Positions 40,105 to 49,893 of a stretch of 64,000 bases of DNA are shown one piece after another. The DNA comes from Poriferisodalis sp965226645 (lineage in GTDB: Bacteria; Actinomycetota; Acidimicrobiia; Acidimicrobiales; Poriferisodalaceae). The notes beneath the pieces are model-generated. The model saw only the letters and a list, made by a program, of their open reading frames with translations, made no database searches and was not told the origin of the DNA. The stretch spans positions 434,001 to 498,000 of the forward strand of contig CBDDDL010000001.1 in NCBI GenBank assembly GCA_965226645.1, written 5' to 3'. The translations under genes were made by a program, and so were the position numbers. Position 1 is the stretch's first letter, and each line of letters opens with the position of its first letter.

Positions 40105-43100
40105 GTGTGCGGGATTGTGGCCGTCATCGGGCGTCGCGACGACCGAGATGCGCTCGAAGCGTCAGCTGTTGTACCGCTGCTGCATGACGCAGCGGCCCTG
40201 CTGGCAGTCGTCGCAGATGTTGGCCCCTCGACCGCTGACTCTGGCCGTCGCGACCTCGCCGAGCAGCTTGAAGCTGCCGCAGCCTTGCTGCGAGAGGCCG
40301 ACGAGGCACTGCGATCGCTGCCGGGAGTCCGCCTGCTGATCGATGATGCCAAGTGTGTGCTCGACATCGAAGCCGCTCTGGCGACCGTGGATGCGCACAT
40401 CGCCGCAATCGACCGGGCTATCGATGCGGGAGCTGTACTGGCTGACGCCCAGGACGGGCAAGCGAGCGAGCTTGACGGCGCGGGCGCTCGCATCGAACGC
40501 ATCAACGCCGCCTTGGGCGAACTGACCGACCACGCCTTCGCCTTACGACGCGATCGCTTGCGGATGGCCCGGGAGCTTGTCGGGCTGTGGGGTGGCACGC
40601 CGCCTTCGACCGCCGTCGGCGGGCTCTGGTCGATCCAGGTGGCGCTGTCCGCCCTTGACCGGCTCGAGGTGCGAGGCCGGGATTCGGCCGGCTTGCAGGT
40701 GTTCGTGCGGGGGGCGAGCCTCAATGCGGATGCCGAGGGCGCCACTTCGGGCTCTCACGGAGTGCGACTGGAAGATCCGCTCTTCGGCGCCGGCGCGCTG
40801 CGGAACACCCCCGATGGGCTCGCATTCGTGTACAAGACCGCCTCGGAAATCGGTGAGCTGGGCGACAACACCACGGCGCTGCGGTCGCAGATCCGCCAAG
40901 ACAGCCTGCTGCGCTGGGCCCTGTGCGTCGACGGCGCTGAGGTGGTGGTGGTGAGCCACACTCGCTGGGCCAGCATCGGCATCGTCTCGGTTCCCAATAC
41001 CCACCCGCTCGATGCCTGGACTGGACCGGGTGACCGCAGTCACGTGGCCGCTGTGCTCAACGGTGATGTTGACAACTACGCCGACCTGATCGCGCAGCGT
41101 CGCCTGTCGATTGCGCCTGAGATCACCACCGACGCCAAGGTCATTCCCGCGATGTTGCGCCAAGCGTTCGCAGCAGGAGGCGACTCCGCTGGGTCGGCGC
41201 AACTCCGGCAAGCCTCCGCTGATGCCGCCAGCAGCTTCGAGGGTTCGGTCGCGATTGCGGCGCACACCTCAGAGGTGCCCGATGTTGTGGCGTTGGCATT
41301 GCGGGGCAGCGGCCAGGCGCTCTATGTCGGTGCGGCGGGGCAGTCGTACGTGGTTGCCAGCGAGCCGTACGGCTTGGTCGAGGAATGCCGCCAGTACATG
41401 CGCCTCGACGGCGAGACCCCTTCCGATCCGGCGAACCCTGTCGGCAGCCGGGGCCAGATCATGCTGGTCGGCACACCGCCACCCCCAGCGACTGACAAGT
41501 CCAGTGCCGCTGAGTTCGGTGCCCTGCGACGTTTCTCCTATGACGGCACCGAATTGCCTGTCGAACCGGGCGACATCGTCACTGCCGAGATGACCACCCG
41601 CGACATCGACCGTGGAGACAACCCGCACTTCCTGCTGAAGGAGATCCGCGAGGCGCCTAGGTCGCTCCGAGCCACATTGCGTGGCCGCATAGAGACAGCT
41701 GACGCGTTGCTGTACTCCCGTCTCGGCCCCGACGTGCTGCCGGTTCACGTGCGAGACCGTCTGCGTGATGGCTCCATCCGCCGGGTCGTTGCCATCGGCC
41801 AAGGCACTGCCGCCGTGTCCGCGGCGTCGCTGCCGCACTTCTGCGAGACGTTGCTCGAACCGTCGCGCCGCCAACCAAATCTCGAAACCGTGGCATCGCT
41901 CGCCACCGAGCTCAGCGGTTTCGGCCTGCGCTCGGACCTGTCGGACACGCTCGTCGTGGCAGTCAGCCAATCGGGCACCACCACCGATACGAATCGCACC
42001 GTCGACTTGGCGCGTTCGCGGGGAGCAACGGTCATTGCCATTGTGAACCGCCGCGGCAGCGACCTGACTGACCGATCCGATGGCGTGCTCTACACATCGG
42101 ACGGGCGCGACGTCGAGATGTCGGTGGCGTCCACCAAGACGTTCTACGCACAGGTTGCGGCATGCGCGCTGCTCGCCGCCGCCATTGCCGTCGAGGTTCG
42201 CCCCGACGATGCCAAAACGGCGCGTGTCGTCAGCGAACTGCTCGGTGCTCTGGGCGAGCTGCCGACGGCGCTCGAGGTGGTGTTGGAGTCACACGACGAG
42301 ATCGCCCGGATTGCCCGTCGCCACGTAGGTACCCACCGCCACTGGGCAGTGGTGGGCAACGGAGCCAACCGGATTGCATCGCGTGAGATCCGCATCAAGC
42401 TCTCCGAAGTCTGCTACCACGCCGTTGCCGAGGACAGCACCGAGGACAAGAAGCACATCGACCTCTCGTGTGAACCGCTCATCTGGGTGTGCGCTACGGG
42501 GCTCAGCGGTTCGGTCGCCGACGACGTTGCCAAGGAGGTAGCGATCTATCGGGCGCACCGGGCCACACCGATCGTCATCGCATCCGCTGGAACGGGCCGC
42601 TTCGATGCGGCGGCAGAACTGCTGGAAGTTCCCGCGGTGCACCCCGCAGTGGATTTCGTGCTTGCGACGGCTGCAGGCCACCTGTACGGCTACGAGGCGG
42701 CACTGACCATCGACGCCCTCGCCGATCCGCTGCGCGAGATGCGCGCAGCCACGGAATCCCTGCTCGCGGCCGGGGGCCGCGACGAGCCACTGCTCGCCAC
42801 CGGGGGCCCCGACGCCGACCTGCTCGGCGTGCTGGCGGAACGACTGCGTCCGTCGGCCAACCGCTTTCGCGACGACGTGCGCGCCGGAAACTACGACGGC
42901 CACCTGCGAGCTGGCACTGCCGCTCGCCTCGGTGCGGTGCTGCGCTACGCGGCAGAGGTGGCGCCGCTCGAGATGTACCAACTCGACATGGGCAAGGTGG
43001 GCCGACCCTCTGTCGTCATCGACGACCTCACCGATGCCCTGAACATCGCCATCGACGAGCTCACCCGGCCGGTCGACACCATCAAGCACCAGGCAAAGAC

Positions 43101-43722
43101 CGTCACGGTGGGCATCTCGCGAGCCGACGAGACGCTGCTCGACTCGATGCTGGTGGCGGCGGCACTCGAGGCCGGGGCGCCAAGGGATCGGCTGTCGTAC
43201 GCGTCCCTGCGCACCCTGGCTGCCCTGGATCTCGCGGTGGCAGAGGTCACCGGCTGGTCGCGCTACCGCATCGAGGGTGACGTGGCTTCGGCCAGCAGTC
43301 CCGAGGTCACGATCTGGCTGACCGACCGCGGCGGCACCGCGCTGGGCATCGAGTCACGCACGGTGGCCAACCCGCAGTTGCGCGGCAGCAAGCACCGTGC
43401 CGCCTACGAGCGGGAAGTCACCGTGGCCCGCGGCAGCGATGGCCGCATGGTGCTCCACATTCCTGAGACCAAGGACGGCACGGCAACCGGGCTGACGCTG
43501 CTCCAGTGCCGCTTCGTTCCGCGGCTGCGGGCGCCAGCGATGCGGGCAGTGCTGATGGGCTACCGCGGGCGGTACGGCGCGCTGGCCGACGCGGTGACCG
43601 AGTCGCTGCCCTGGTTCCGCGACGACCTGCTCGGGGGGGTCGACGTGTTCGATCTGCTGACGCGGCCTGTGTATGTGCTGGCTGAGCACTGGTTGGGTGC
43701 CGCCGGCGCAGACGGAGGTTGA
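40105..43722 (+). CDS. Giant GlmS-type glutamine amidotransferase / sugar isomerase
   Basis: A 1205-residue relative of glutamine--fructose-6-phosphate aminotransferase, twice the usual 600. GTG 40105 puts Cys at position 2 (MCGIVAVIGRR), as needed for the Ntn glutaminase; the frame opens seven codons earlier. A helical insert of about 160 residues splits the glutaminase domain, which resumes at LDRLEVRGRDSAGLQVF and continues with SHTRWASIGIVSVPNTHPLDAW and NGDVDNY. Two SIS domains follow (GQGTAAVSAASLPHF; VAVSQSGTTTDTNRTVDLAR; ASTKTFYAQVAACALLAAA; GNGANRIASREIRIKLSEVCYHAVAEDS). A 350-residue C-terminal extension has no family I recognise. It probably makes glucosamine-6-phosphate for GlmM. 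Confidence 0.88.
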   Translation: MCGIVAVIGRRDDRDALEASAVVPLLHDAAALLAVVADVGPSTADSGRRDLAEQLEAAAALLREADEALRSLPGVRLLIDDAKCVLDIEAALATVDAHIAAIDRAIDAGAVLADAQDGQASELDGAGARIERINAALGELTDHAFALRRDRLRMARELVGLWGGTPPSTAVGGLWSIQVALSALDRLEVRGRDSAGLQVFVRGASLNADAEGATSGSHGVRLEDPLFGAGALRNTPDGLAFVYKTASEIGELGDNTTALRSQIRQDSLLRWALCVDGAEVVVVSHTRWASIGIVSVPNTHPLDAWTGPGDRSHVAAVLNGDVDNYADLIAQRRLSIAPEITTDAKVIPAMLRQAFAAGGDSAGSAQLRQASADAASSFEGSVAIAAHTSEVPDVVALALRGSGQALYVGAAGQSYVVASEPYGLVEECRQYMRLDGETPSDPANPVGSRGQIMLVGTPPPPATDKSSAAEFGALRRFSYDGTELPVEPGDIVTAEMTTRDIDRGDNPHFLLKEIREAPRSLRATLRGRIETADALLYSRLGPDVLPVHVRDRLRDGSIRRVVAIGQGTAAVSAASLPHFCETLLEPSRRQPNLETVASLATELSGFGLRSDLSDTLVVAVSQSGTTTDTNRTVDLARSRGATVIAIVNRRGSDLTDRSDGVLYTSDGRDVEMSVASTKTFYAQVAACALLAAAIAVEVRPDDAKTARVVSELLGALGELPTALEVVLESHDEIARIARRHVGTHRHWAVVGNGANRIASREIRIKLSEVCYHAVAEDSTEDKKHIDLSCEPLIWVCATGLSGSVADDVAKEVAIYRAHRATPIVIASAGTGRFDAAAELLEVPAVHPAVDFVLATAAGHLYGYEAALTIDALADPLREMRAATESLLAAGGRDEPLLATGGPDADLLGVLAERLRPSANRFRDDVRAGNYDGHLRAGTAARLGAVLRYAAEVAPLEMYQLDMGKVGRPSVVIDDLTDALNIAIDELTRPVDTIKHQAKTVTVGISRADETLLDSMLVAAALEAGAPRDRLSYASLRTLAALDLAVAEVTGWSRYRIEGDVASASSPEVTIWLTDRGGTALGIESRTVANPQLRGSKHRAAYEREVTVARGSDGRMVLHIPETKDGTATGLTLLQCRFVPRLRAPAMRAVLMGYRGRYGALADAVTESLPWFRDDLLGGVDVFDLLTRPVYVLAEHWLGAAGADGG

Positions 43723-43726
43723 GCCA

Positions 43727-44161
43727 GTGCGTGAGCCGGTGAGCCAGCCAGTGGTTGGGCCCGTGAGCGCTGGAGCGAACCGCAATGAAGTTGGCGCACC
43801 AGCGATTGGCATCGATCTCGTCGACGTGCCCCGCTTCGCCGCCGTCCTGAAGCGGCGCAGCGGCATGCGGACGCGCCTGTTCACCGACGGCGAGCTGGCC
43901 TACGCCGATGGAACCGTCGACCCCGATGTCCGACTCGCCGCTCGATTCGCTGCCAAGGAAGCAGTGATGAAGGTGCTGGGAATCGGTCTGGGCGCGTGCA
44001 AGTTCCGCGACATCGAGGTGAAGCGTCACGATTCGGGACGCCCCGAGCTGGTGCTACGTGGCCTCGCCGCCGAACGAGCCGTCGCGGCGGGTCTGCACAG
44101 CTGGCAGGTCTCGCTCACCCACACGGCGGCGGTGGCCGCAGCAATGGTCCTGGCGCAATGA
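43727..44161 (+). CDS. acpS: Holo-[acyl-carrier-protein] synthase
   Basis: A 144-residue AcpS that transfers 4'-phosphopantetheine from CoA to acyl carrier protein. The domain starts at AIGIDLVDVPRF (Mg-binding Asp) and has RFAAKEAVMKVLG and LTHTAAVAAAMV. The first 28 residues are a low-complexity leader (EPVSQPVVGPVSAG) with four in-frame GTGs (43727, 43739, 43751, 43763); GTG 43727 is eight bases after GGAGG. The ATGA end opens a mini-ORF leading to the next gene. Confidence 0.92.
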   Translation: MREPVSQPVVGPVSAGANRNEVGAPAIGIDLVDVPRFAAVLKRRSGMRTRLFTDGELAYADGTVDPDVRLAARFAAKEAVMKVLGIGLGACKFRDIEVKRHDSGRPELVLRGLAAERAVAAGLHSWQVSLTHTAAVAAAMVLAQ

Positions 44162-44261
44162 GCACAACACCGCCTGCGGGCGCCACTGCTGCGAGCGCCG
44201 CTGCTGCGAGTGCCATTGCCGCAACCGTCGCCTCGGGCGCCCCTACGGAGTGATGCGGTGA
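44158..44261 (+). other. Bridging mini-ORFs between acpS and nnr
   Basis: ATG 44158 overlaps the acpS stop and encodes 31 Ala/Thr-rich residues (MSTTPPAGATAASAAAASA...) to TGA 44251-44253. That stop shares a base with ATG 44253, which reads ATG-CGG-TGA. The TGA at 44259-44261 in turn overlaps the nnr GTG (44258). The 31-residue part contains microrepeats (GCTGCGAG). It may be a true small gene or only a coupling device. Confidence 0.45.
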
Positions 44262-45712
44262 TCCCGATCGTGACGCCGACGGAGATGTCGGCGATCGACG
44301 CTGCCGCGTCCGCCCCCACCGACGTACTGGTAGCCCGCGCCGGCGCAGAAGTGGCAATCGCGGCGCGTCGGATGCTGGGCGGCACCTACGGACGCCGTGT
44401 GCTGGTTGCCACCGGCAAGGGCAACAATGGCGCCGACGGCAGGGTCGCAGCCTCGGTGCTGTCGCGCTGGGGCGTCCGCTGCGAGGTCGCCACGCCGCCG
44501 GGAGCACTTGAGGTCGTTGCGGCTGTGCACGACCGATCCACCACACCGTGGGACCTGGTGATCGATGCTGCCTACGGCACCGGACTGCGCGGCCCGTGGG
44601 GCGTCGACCAAGCGCCCCAAGTGCCCGTACTGGCGGTGGACATCCCGTCGGGCATTGACGCGCTTACCGGTGCAGATCACGGCTGCTGGCCGGCAGCGTT
44701 CACGGTCACCTTTGGCGCGCTCAAGCCGGGATTGCTCCTGCTTCCAGGCGCCACCGCAGCCGGCGAGGTACAGGTTGCTCCGATCGGCCTCGACGCCTCC
44801 AGCGCAGCCGCATGGCTCGTCACCGACGCCGACGCCGACGACGTGTTGCCGACACTGCCCCCGGCCACGCACAAGTGGCGCCGCGCCGTTCGGGTCATTG
44901 CGGGATCACCGCAGATGCGCGGCGCCGGTTACCTCGTCTGTGCCGGCGCGCAGCATGCCGGAGCGGGCATGGTCGTCATCAGCTCGCCGGGACTTTCGGC
45001 GGCCAGCGTCTCGCGCCCCATCGAGACGGTTTCGCGCGACCTGCGACCGGGCCAATGGGCCGCCGCGGCTCTCGATGGCATCGAGCGGTTCGATGCAGCG
45101 GTGATCGGTCCGGGCATCGGCGTCGATCCCACGTCCGCCGCCCAGATAGCTGCATTCATCGAGAGCTGCCCGATTCCGTTGGTTGTCGACGCAGATGCGC
45201 TCGCTGCGGTCGCCGAGCACCCGGACTGCTTGCGTGCCCGTGCAGCGGCAACTGTGCTCACTCCTCACGACGGCGAATTCGCGCGCCTCACGGGCGCCGC
45301 GCCGGCTGCGGATCGCTTCGGATCAGTTCGTCAGGCCGCCGCCGACCTTGGCGCAGTCGTGTTGGCGAAGGGTCCCACGACGCTCGTGGCTTCGCCGGAT
45401 CGACCCGCCGCGAGCACGAGACCCGCCGCTGTGCTCGCCGTCACAGCGGGAACGGCCCGACTGGCCACCGCAGGGTCGGGTGATGTGCTCTCGGGCGTCG
45501 TTGCCGCGTCGCTGTCTGCCGGCGCAGCCGACCCGGACGCAGTTGTGTCGCTGGTCGCAGCAGCAGCGCACTGGCACGGCCGGACCGCAAGCTGCGAAGC
45601 CGCCGGAGCCGCAGCGGCATCAGTGCCGCTTGTGGCCACGGCGCAGGCCGGCCTGCTTGAAGCCGCAAGGATCGAGCTTGCGCAGGCGCGACCCAACCGG
45701 CGCCGTCCATGA
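44258..45712 (+). CDS. nnr: Bifunctional NAD(P)H-hydrate epimerase / ADP-dependent NAD(P)H-hydrate dehydratase
   Basis: A 484-residue NAD(P)HX repair enzyme. The N-terminal YjeF domain (1-about 190: VARAGAEVAIAARRML, VATGKGNNGADGRVAASVL, VDIPSGIDALTG) epimerises damaged NAD(P)H hydrates. The C-terminal carbohydrate-kinase-like domain (KWRRAVRVIAGS, AAVIGPGIGVDP, VDADAL, LTPHDGEFARL, TAGSGDVLSGVVAA) dehydrates them using ADP. GTG 44258 follows CGGAG; alr starts on its stop (ATGA). Confidence 0.95.
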   Translation: MIPIVTPTEMSAIDAAASAPTDVLVARAGAEVAIAARRMLGGTYGRRVLVATGKGNNGADGRVAASVLSRWGVRCEVATPPGALEVVAAVHDRSTTPWDLVIDAAYGTGLRGPWGVDQAPQVPVLAVDIPSGIDALTGADHGCWPAAFTVTFGALKPGLLLLPGATAAGEVQVAPIGLDASSAAAWLVTDADADDVLPTLPPATHKWRRAVRVIAGSPQMRGAGYLVCAGAQHAGAGMVVISSPGLSAASVSRPIETVSRDLRPGQWAAAALDGIERFDAAVIGPGIGVDPTSAAQIAAFIESCPIPLVVDADALAAVAEHPDCLRARAAATVLTPHDGEFARLTGAAPAADRFGSVRQAAADLGAVVLAKGPTTLVASPDRPAASTRPAAVLAVTAGTARLATAGSGDVLSGVVAASLSAGAADPDAVVSLVAAAAHWHGRTASCEAAGAAAASVPLVATAQAGLLEAARIELAQARPNRRRP

Positions 45713-46905
45713 CCGTCGAGACGATGACCGACCCAGCCGAGCTGCGCCCGACGTGGTGCGACATCGATCTTGCTGCACTCGAGCGCAACCTGGCGGTGAT
45801 CCGGCGCCATGTCGGCGGCGCGGACGTGGTGCCGGTGGTCAAGGCCAATGCCTACGGGCACGGCATCGGCCCCATCGGAATGGCCCTGCAGGCGGCCGGT
45901 GTCGCCTGCGTCGCCGTCGCCTACGTCGAGGAGGCGCTTGCGCTGCGCACCGCAGGTGTGAGCATTGACATCCACGTGCTCGGAGGAGCCGTGAAGCGCC
46001 AGATCCCGCTGTTCGTGGAGCATGACCTGATCCTCACGGCGCCGTCGATCGAAAAGCTTCGACAGATCAACGAAGCGGCGGCAGCCGCAGGCACGACGGC
46101 CCGGGCACACCTCAAGATCGACACCGGCATGGAGCGCATCGGCATCCACCACTACAACGCCGACCACCTGTTCGCAGAGTCGCTCGGCTGCCGTTGCGTG
46201 CGCGTCGAGGGCGTGTTCAGCCACTTCGCCAACGCCGATGCCGCCGATCTCACCGATGCTCGCAGGCAGCTTGAGTGCTTCAGCGAGGCCGTCAGCTTCT
46301 ACGAGCGACGCTCGTTGCCGACCCCCGTGCGCCACATGGCGGCGTCTGCGGCGATCGCCCGCTTGCCCGAAGCGCACCTCGACCGGGTGCGCCCCGGAAT
46401 CGCGTTGTACGGCGTAGCGCCGACGCCTGCGATCGCTGCCGGGTTGCCCACCGAGCCGGTGCTGTCGTGGCATAGCGAGGTCGTGTACTTCAAGGTCGTG
46501 CCGTCTGGAGCTTCGGTGGGATACGGCAGCACGTGGACAGCGGACCGCCAGACCCGCGTGATCACGCTGCCGGTGGGCTACGCGGACGGCTACGCCCGCT
46601 CCCTGGGCACTGGATCGACCCGAGGGGGGGCCAACGTGCTCGTCGATGGCGCGCCGTATCCCGTCGTCGGCAATGTCTGCATGGACCAGACCATGGTGAA
46701 CATCGGCGATTCCAGCGCCTACAACGGCGACCGCGTCATTCTCGTGGGCCAAAAAGGCGACCAGCGGATCACGATCACCGATCTCGCTCGATGGTCTGGG
46801 CGCAGCCCGTACGAAGTGCTCACCGGGATCTCGCTGCGCGTCCCGCGCCGTTACCGCACCGACGGTGCCTCATATTGCGGACTCGCCCCTGGCGAGGCGC
46901 GCTAG
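45709..46905 (+). CDS. alr: Alanine racemase
   Basis: A 398-residue PLP enzyme supplying D-alanine for peptidoglycan. The PLP lysine is K45 in VVPVVKANAYGHG; the catalytic Tyr of the second half is in ASVGYGSTW, with PVVGNVCMDQTMVNIGD following. ATG 45709 overlaps the nnr stop. Placement next to nnr and the t6A genes is standard for actinobacteria. Confidence 0.97.
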   Translation: MTVETMTDPAELRPTWCDIDLAALERNLAVIRRHVGGADVVPVVKANAYGHGIGPIGMALQAAGVACVAVAYVEEALALRTAGVSIDIHVLGGAVKRQIPLFVEHDLILTAPSIEKLRQINEAAAAAGTTARAHLKIDTGMERIGIHHYNADHLFAESLGCRCVRVEGVFSHFANADAADLTDARRQLECFSEAVSFYERRSLPTPVRHMAASAAIARLPEAHLDRVRPGIALYGVAPTPAIAAGLPTEPVLSWHSEVVYFKVVPSGASVGYGSTWTADRQTRVITLPVGYADGYARSLGTGSTRGGANVLVDGAPYPVVGNVCMDQTMVNIGDSSAYNGDRVILVGQKGDQRITITDLARWSGRSPYEVLTGISLRVPRRYRTDGASYCGLAPGEAR

Positions 46906-46917
46906 ACAGGCTGAGTC

Positions 46918-47421
46918 ATGCGGTTCAGAACCACCAGCGCAGCCCAGACGCGGCAGGTCGCGGCGGCGCTGGAACCCCTGCTGCACGGCGGCGACGTCGT
47001 GCTGCTGTCAGGCGACTTGGGAGCCGGCAAGACCGTGTTCACTCAGGGTCTGGCGGCTGCGCTCGGCGTTGCCGAGCAGGTGACGAGCCCCACGTTCACC
47101 TTGGCGCAGAGCTACGAAGGCCGCATGCGGCTGCACCACCTCGACGTTTACCGACTCGAGAATCTGGGTGAAGTGCTGGACCTGGATCTGCCCGAGCTGC
47201 TCGAAGACGATGGCGTGGTGTGCGTCGAGTGGGGCGAAGTGGTCATTCCCGAGCTGCCCCGGGATTTCCTACGGATCCGGATCGGGCTCGCCGGCCCCGA
47301 CGATTCGCCCGACATGCGCATCTTCGACGTCGACACCGTCGGACCGAGCTGGCTTGCGCGCGCCAACGCGCTGGCCGAAGCCTGGCAGTTCGCTGATCGC
47401 CCGGAGTCCGAGCCGTGCTAG
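46918..47421 (+). CDS. tsaE: tRNA threonylcarbamoyladenosine biosynthesis ATPase TsaE
   Basis: A 167-residue P-loop ATPase, partner of TsaB-TsaD in t6A37 formation. Walker A SGDLGAGKTVFTQGLA (residues 31-46), then VTSPTFTLAQSYEG, LHHLDVYRLEN and the EWGE motif near residue 102. It overlaps tsaB by seven bases. Confidence 0.95.
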   Translation: MRFRTTSAAQTRQVAAALEPLLHGGDVVLLSGDLGAGKTVFTQGLAAALGVAEQVTSPTFTLAQSYEGRMRLHHLDVYRLENLGEVLDLDLPELLEDDGVVCVEWGEVVIPELPRDFLRIRIGLAGPDDSPDMRIFDVDTVGPSWLARANALAEAWQFADRPESEPC

Positions 47422-48113
47422 TGCTCGGCATCGAGACCGCGACGCCGCAGGTGGGCGTGGCCATTGGCGGTCACGAAGGCATCATCGCCTCGTTTCACAC
47501 CACCAGAGATCGCCGTCACGCAGAGACGCTGGTACCCGCCGTGAAGTTTCTCTGCGAGCAGGCGCAGATGAAGCTGTCGCAGATCGGCCTTGTCGCCGTC
47601 GACATCGGCCCCGGTCTGTTCACCGGACTTCGCGTCGGACTGGCGACTGCGAAGGCGATCGCGTACGCCTGCAGGGTCCCCATGATCGGTGTCTCCAGTC
47701 TGGACCTGGCTGCGTTTCCGGCGCGCTTCAGCGATCGATTGATCGTGTCGACGGTGGATGCCCGGCGCGGCGAAATCTTCTACGCCACCTACCGGCGGGC
47801 TCCAGGCGGTATCCAGCTCATGAGTCCTCCGGCCGTCGACCAGCCGGGCGACGTGGCAGCGCAGCTCATGGCGACGGGCTCCGAGACGCTCATCGTCGGC
47901 GATGGTGCCGAGCGCTATGCCGACATTCTCGGTGCGGTGCGCGGCGTCGAGATCGGCCGGGAAGGCCTGCGTCACCCCAACGCCGGCGCCCTCGTCGAGC
48001 TGGCTCACGCCCGGGCGCTTCGAGAGGAATTCGTCACCCCCGCCGAGATAGTGCCGCTGTATCTGCGTGCGCCCGACGCCCGCATCAACTGGCAGCAGCG
48101 GGAACGATCATGA
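47415..48113 (+). CDS. tsaB: t6A biosynthesis protein TsaB
   Basis: A 232-residue ASKHA-fold protein (LVLGIETATPQVGVAIGG, DIGPGLFTGLRVGLATAKAIA, STVDARRGEIFYATYRR) that forms the dimeric scaffold with TsaD. GTG 47415 and GTG 47421 are both possible starts. It overlaps rimI (ATGA). Confidence 0.94.
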   Translation: MLVLGIETATPQVGVAIGGHEGIIASFHTTRDRRHAETLVPAVKFLCEQAQMKLSQIGLVAVDIGPGLFTGLRVGLATAKAIAYACRVPMIGVSSLDLAAFPARFSDRLIVSTVDARRGEIFYATYRRAPGGIQLMSPPAVDQPGDVAAQLMATGSETLIVGDGAERYADILGAVRGVEIGREGLRHPNAGALVELAHARALREEFVTPAEIVPLYLRAPDARINWQQRERS

Positions 48114-48847
48114 GCACGCCCTCCCGAACCGCCGCAGCAACAGGCTCGGCGCCGACCAATGAGCTGGCCACTGGGTCGCGGGCCACTGGGTCGCTGGCTA
48201 CGGGGCCGGCTCGGGCGGCCGCGGCCGAAGCCTGTTCGACCGAAGCGGTTCTGGTCTGCGCGATGGAGCGGCGCCATCTGCGCGAAGTGCGCCGCATCGA
48301 CCGCCTCGTGTACCCGCGGCCCTGGTCGATGGCGATTTACCTTGACGAGCTGCAGCGCGACGCGGACCGGGTGTATCGAGTCGCGTGTCGAGCCGGACCC
48401 AGCGGTCGCCCGGGCGGCGTGATCGGCTACGGGGGCCTCATGATCGTCGGCGACGAGGGACACATCACCTCTGTGGCTGTCCATCCTCAGTGCCAGAGTC
48501 GCGGCGTCGGCGCACAGCTGATGCTCGAATTGCACCGCGAGGCCCGTCGGATCAGCCGTGTCGATGCGCTGACGCTCGAAGTCCGGGCGTCCAACGCGGC
48601 CGCTCAGCGCTTGTATCGCTGGTTCGGTTATGCGCCTGTCGGCACACGCAAGGACTACTACCGGGGAACCGACGCCGGGGGCGGCCGGGAGGACGCCCTC
48701 GTCATGTGGTGCCACGACATCGATGGTTCTGAGCATCGCGACCGGCTCGACTGCATTGCCGACGCTCTCGGTGTGTCCGAACGCGCATCAGGCCGAGTTC
48801 TCGGTGTGTCGCACACGAATCCCTCGCCAGAGCGGCCAGAGCAATGA
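48110..48847 (+). CDS. rimI: Ribosomal protein S18 N-acetyltransferase RimI-like GNAT
   Basis: A 245-residue GNAT acetyltransferase. After a repetitive leader (NELATGSRATGSLATGPA, from GCCACTGGGTCG microrepeats), the GNAT domain spans about 45-190. It contains RRIDRLVYPRPWSMAIYLDEL, the acetyl-CoA site VHPQCQSRGVGAQLMLELH and LEVRASNAAAQRLYRWFGY. A 45-residue tail follows. The position between tsaB and tsaD supports RimI, which acetylates S18, though substrate is inferred. Confidence 0.9.
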   Translation: MSTPSRTAAATGSAPTNELATGSRATGSLATGPARAAAAEACSTEAVLVCAMERRHLREVRRIDRLVYPRPWSMAIYLDELQRDADRVYRVACRAGPSGRPGGVIGYGGLMIVGDEGHITSVAVHPQCQSRGVGAQLMLELHREARRISRVDALTLEVRASNAAAQRLYRWFGYAPVGTRKDYYRGTDAGGGREDALVMWCHDIDGSEHRDRLDCIADALGVSERASGRVLGVSHTNPSPERPEQ

Positions 48848-49851
48848 CGACGATCCTGGGCATCGAAACCTCCTGCGACGAGACCGCCGCCGCGGTCGTG
48901 GACGACGGCCGACTGGTGCGTTCCAACATCGTCAGCAGCCAGGTCGATCTGCATGCCCGGTACGGCGGGGTCGTGCCCGAGATCGCGGGTCGCGCCCACG
49001 AGGCCCTCATCACACCTGTGGTCGCCGAAGCCCTGGTCGAAGCGGGTGCTGCCGATCACGACATCGACGCCGTTGCCGCCACCTGCGGGCCCGGTCTGGC
49101 GGGCAGCCTGCTCGTGGGCGTGGCGGCTGCCAAGGCATTTGCGCTCGTGTGGGACGTGCCCTACGTCGCCGTCAATCACCACGAGGCGCATCTCTACGCC
49201 GCGCTGCTCGACGAGCACGATGCCGAGGTGCAATTCCCCCTCGTCACCCTGCTGGTCTCGGGCGGCCACACGATGCTGGTGTCGTTCGAAGGCCACGGCC
49301 AGTACCGCCTGCTCGGCGCGACCCGCGACGACGCCGCGGGCGAGGCATTCGACAAAGTGGCCCGCTATCTGGGTCTGGGTTATCCAGGCGGTCCCGCCAT
49401 CGACCGGCTCGCCAACGAGGGCGACCCCGAAGCGGTCCCGCTGACGCGGGCCATGCTCAACGACGGACTGGATTTCTCGTTCTCCGGGATCAAGACGGCA
49501 GTCATCAACTGGGTTCGCGCCCACCCTGAGGTGGATACCGCCGACGTCGCGGCATCGTTCCAAGCCTGCGTGGTGGATGTGCTGACCCAGAAGACCCGCC
49601 GCGCCGCCCATCAAGTGGGCGCCGCGGGCATCTGTCTGGCTGGCGGAGTTGCCGCAAACAGCGCCCTGCGCGAGCGCACGCTCGACATCTGCGTGGCCGA
49701 CGGCATCAACGCCTATCTGCCCAGCCGCGCCATGTGCACCGACAACGCAGCGATGATCGCCGCGACCGCTTGGTACCGCCTCCAACGCGATGGCGCATCA
49801 CCGCTTGATGGCGGCGCCGACCCCAATCTCCGCATCGATTTTCTCATCTGA
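48844..49851 (+). CDS. tsaD: tRNA N6-threonylcarbamoyladenosine synthase TsaD
   Basis: A 335-residue TsaD (Kae1/Gcp) that transfers threonylcarbamoyl to A37 of tRNAs. Motifs: ILGIETSCDETAAAVV, VAVNHHEAHLYAALL (metal-binding His pair), LLVSGGHTML, GEAFDKVARYLGLGYPGGPAIDRLA, FSFSGIKTAV and CLAGGVAANSALRE. It overlaps rimI (ATGA) and completes the tsaE-tsaB-rimI-tsaD set. Confidence 0.97.
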   Translation: MTTILGIETSCDETAAAVVDDGRLVRSNIVSSQVDLHARYGGVVPEIAGRAHEALITPVVAEALVEAGAADHDIDAVAATCGPGLAGSLLVGVAAAKAFALVWDVPYVAVNHHEAHLYAALLDEHDAEVQFPLVTLLVSGGHTMLVSFEGHGQYRLLGATRDDAAGEAFDKVARYLGLGYPGGPAIDRLANEGDPEAVPLTRAMLNDGLDFSFSGIKTAVINWVRAHPEVDTADVAASFQACVVDVLTQKTRRAAHQVGAAGICLAGGVAANSALRERTLDICVADGINAYLPSRAMCTDNAAMIAATAWYRLQRDGASPLDGGADPNLRIDFLI

Positions 49852-49893
49852 ACCTATACAGGGATTCGCAGCCGACAACGGGTCTTCGCGAGG

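Noticed and set aside
45331..46752. 473-residue minus-strand frame opposite nnr and alr
   Set aside because: Antisense shadow; both plus-strand genes show full motif sets.
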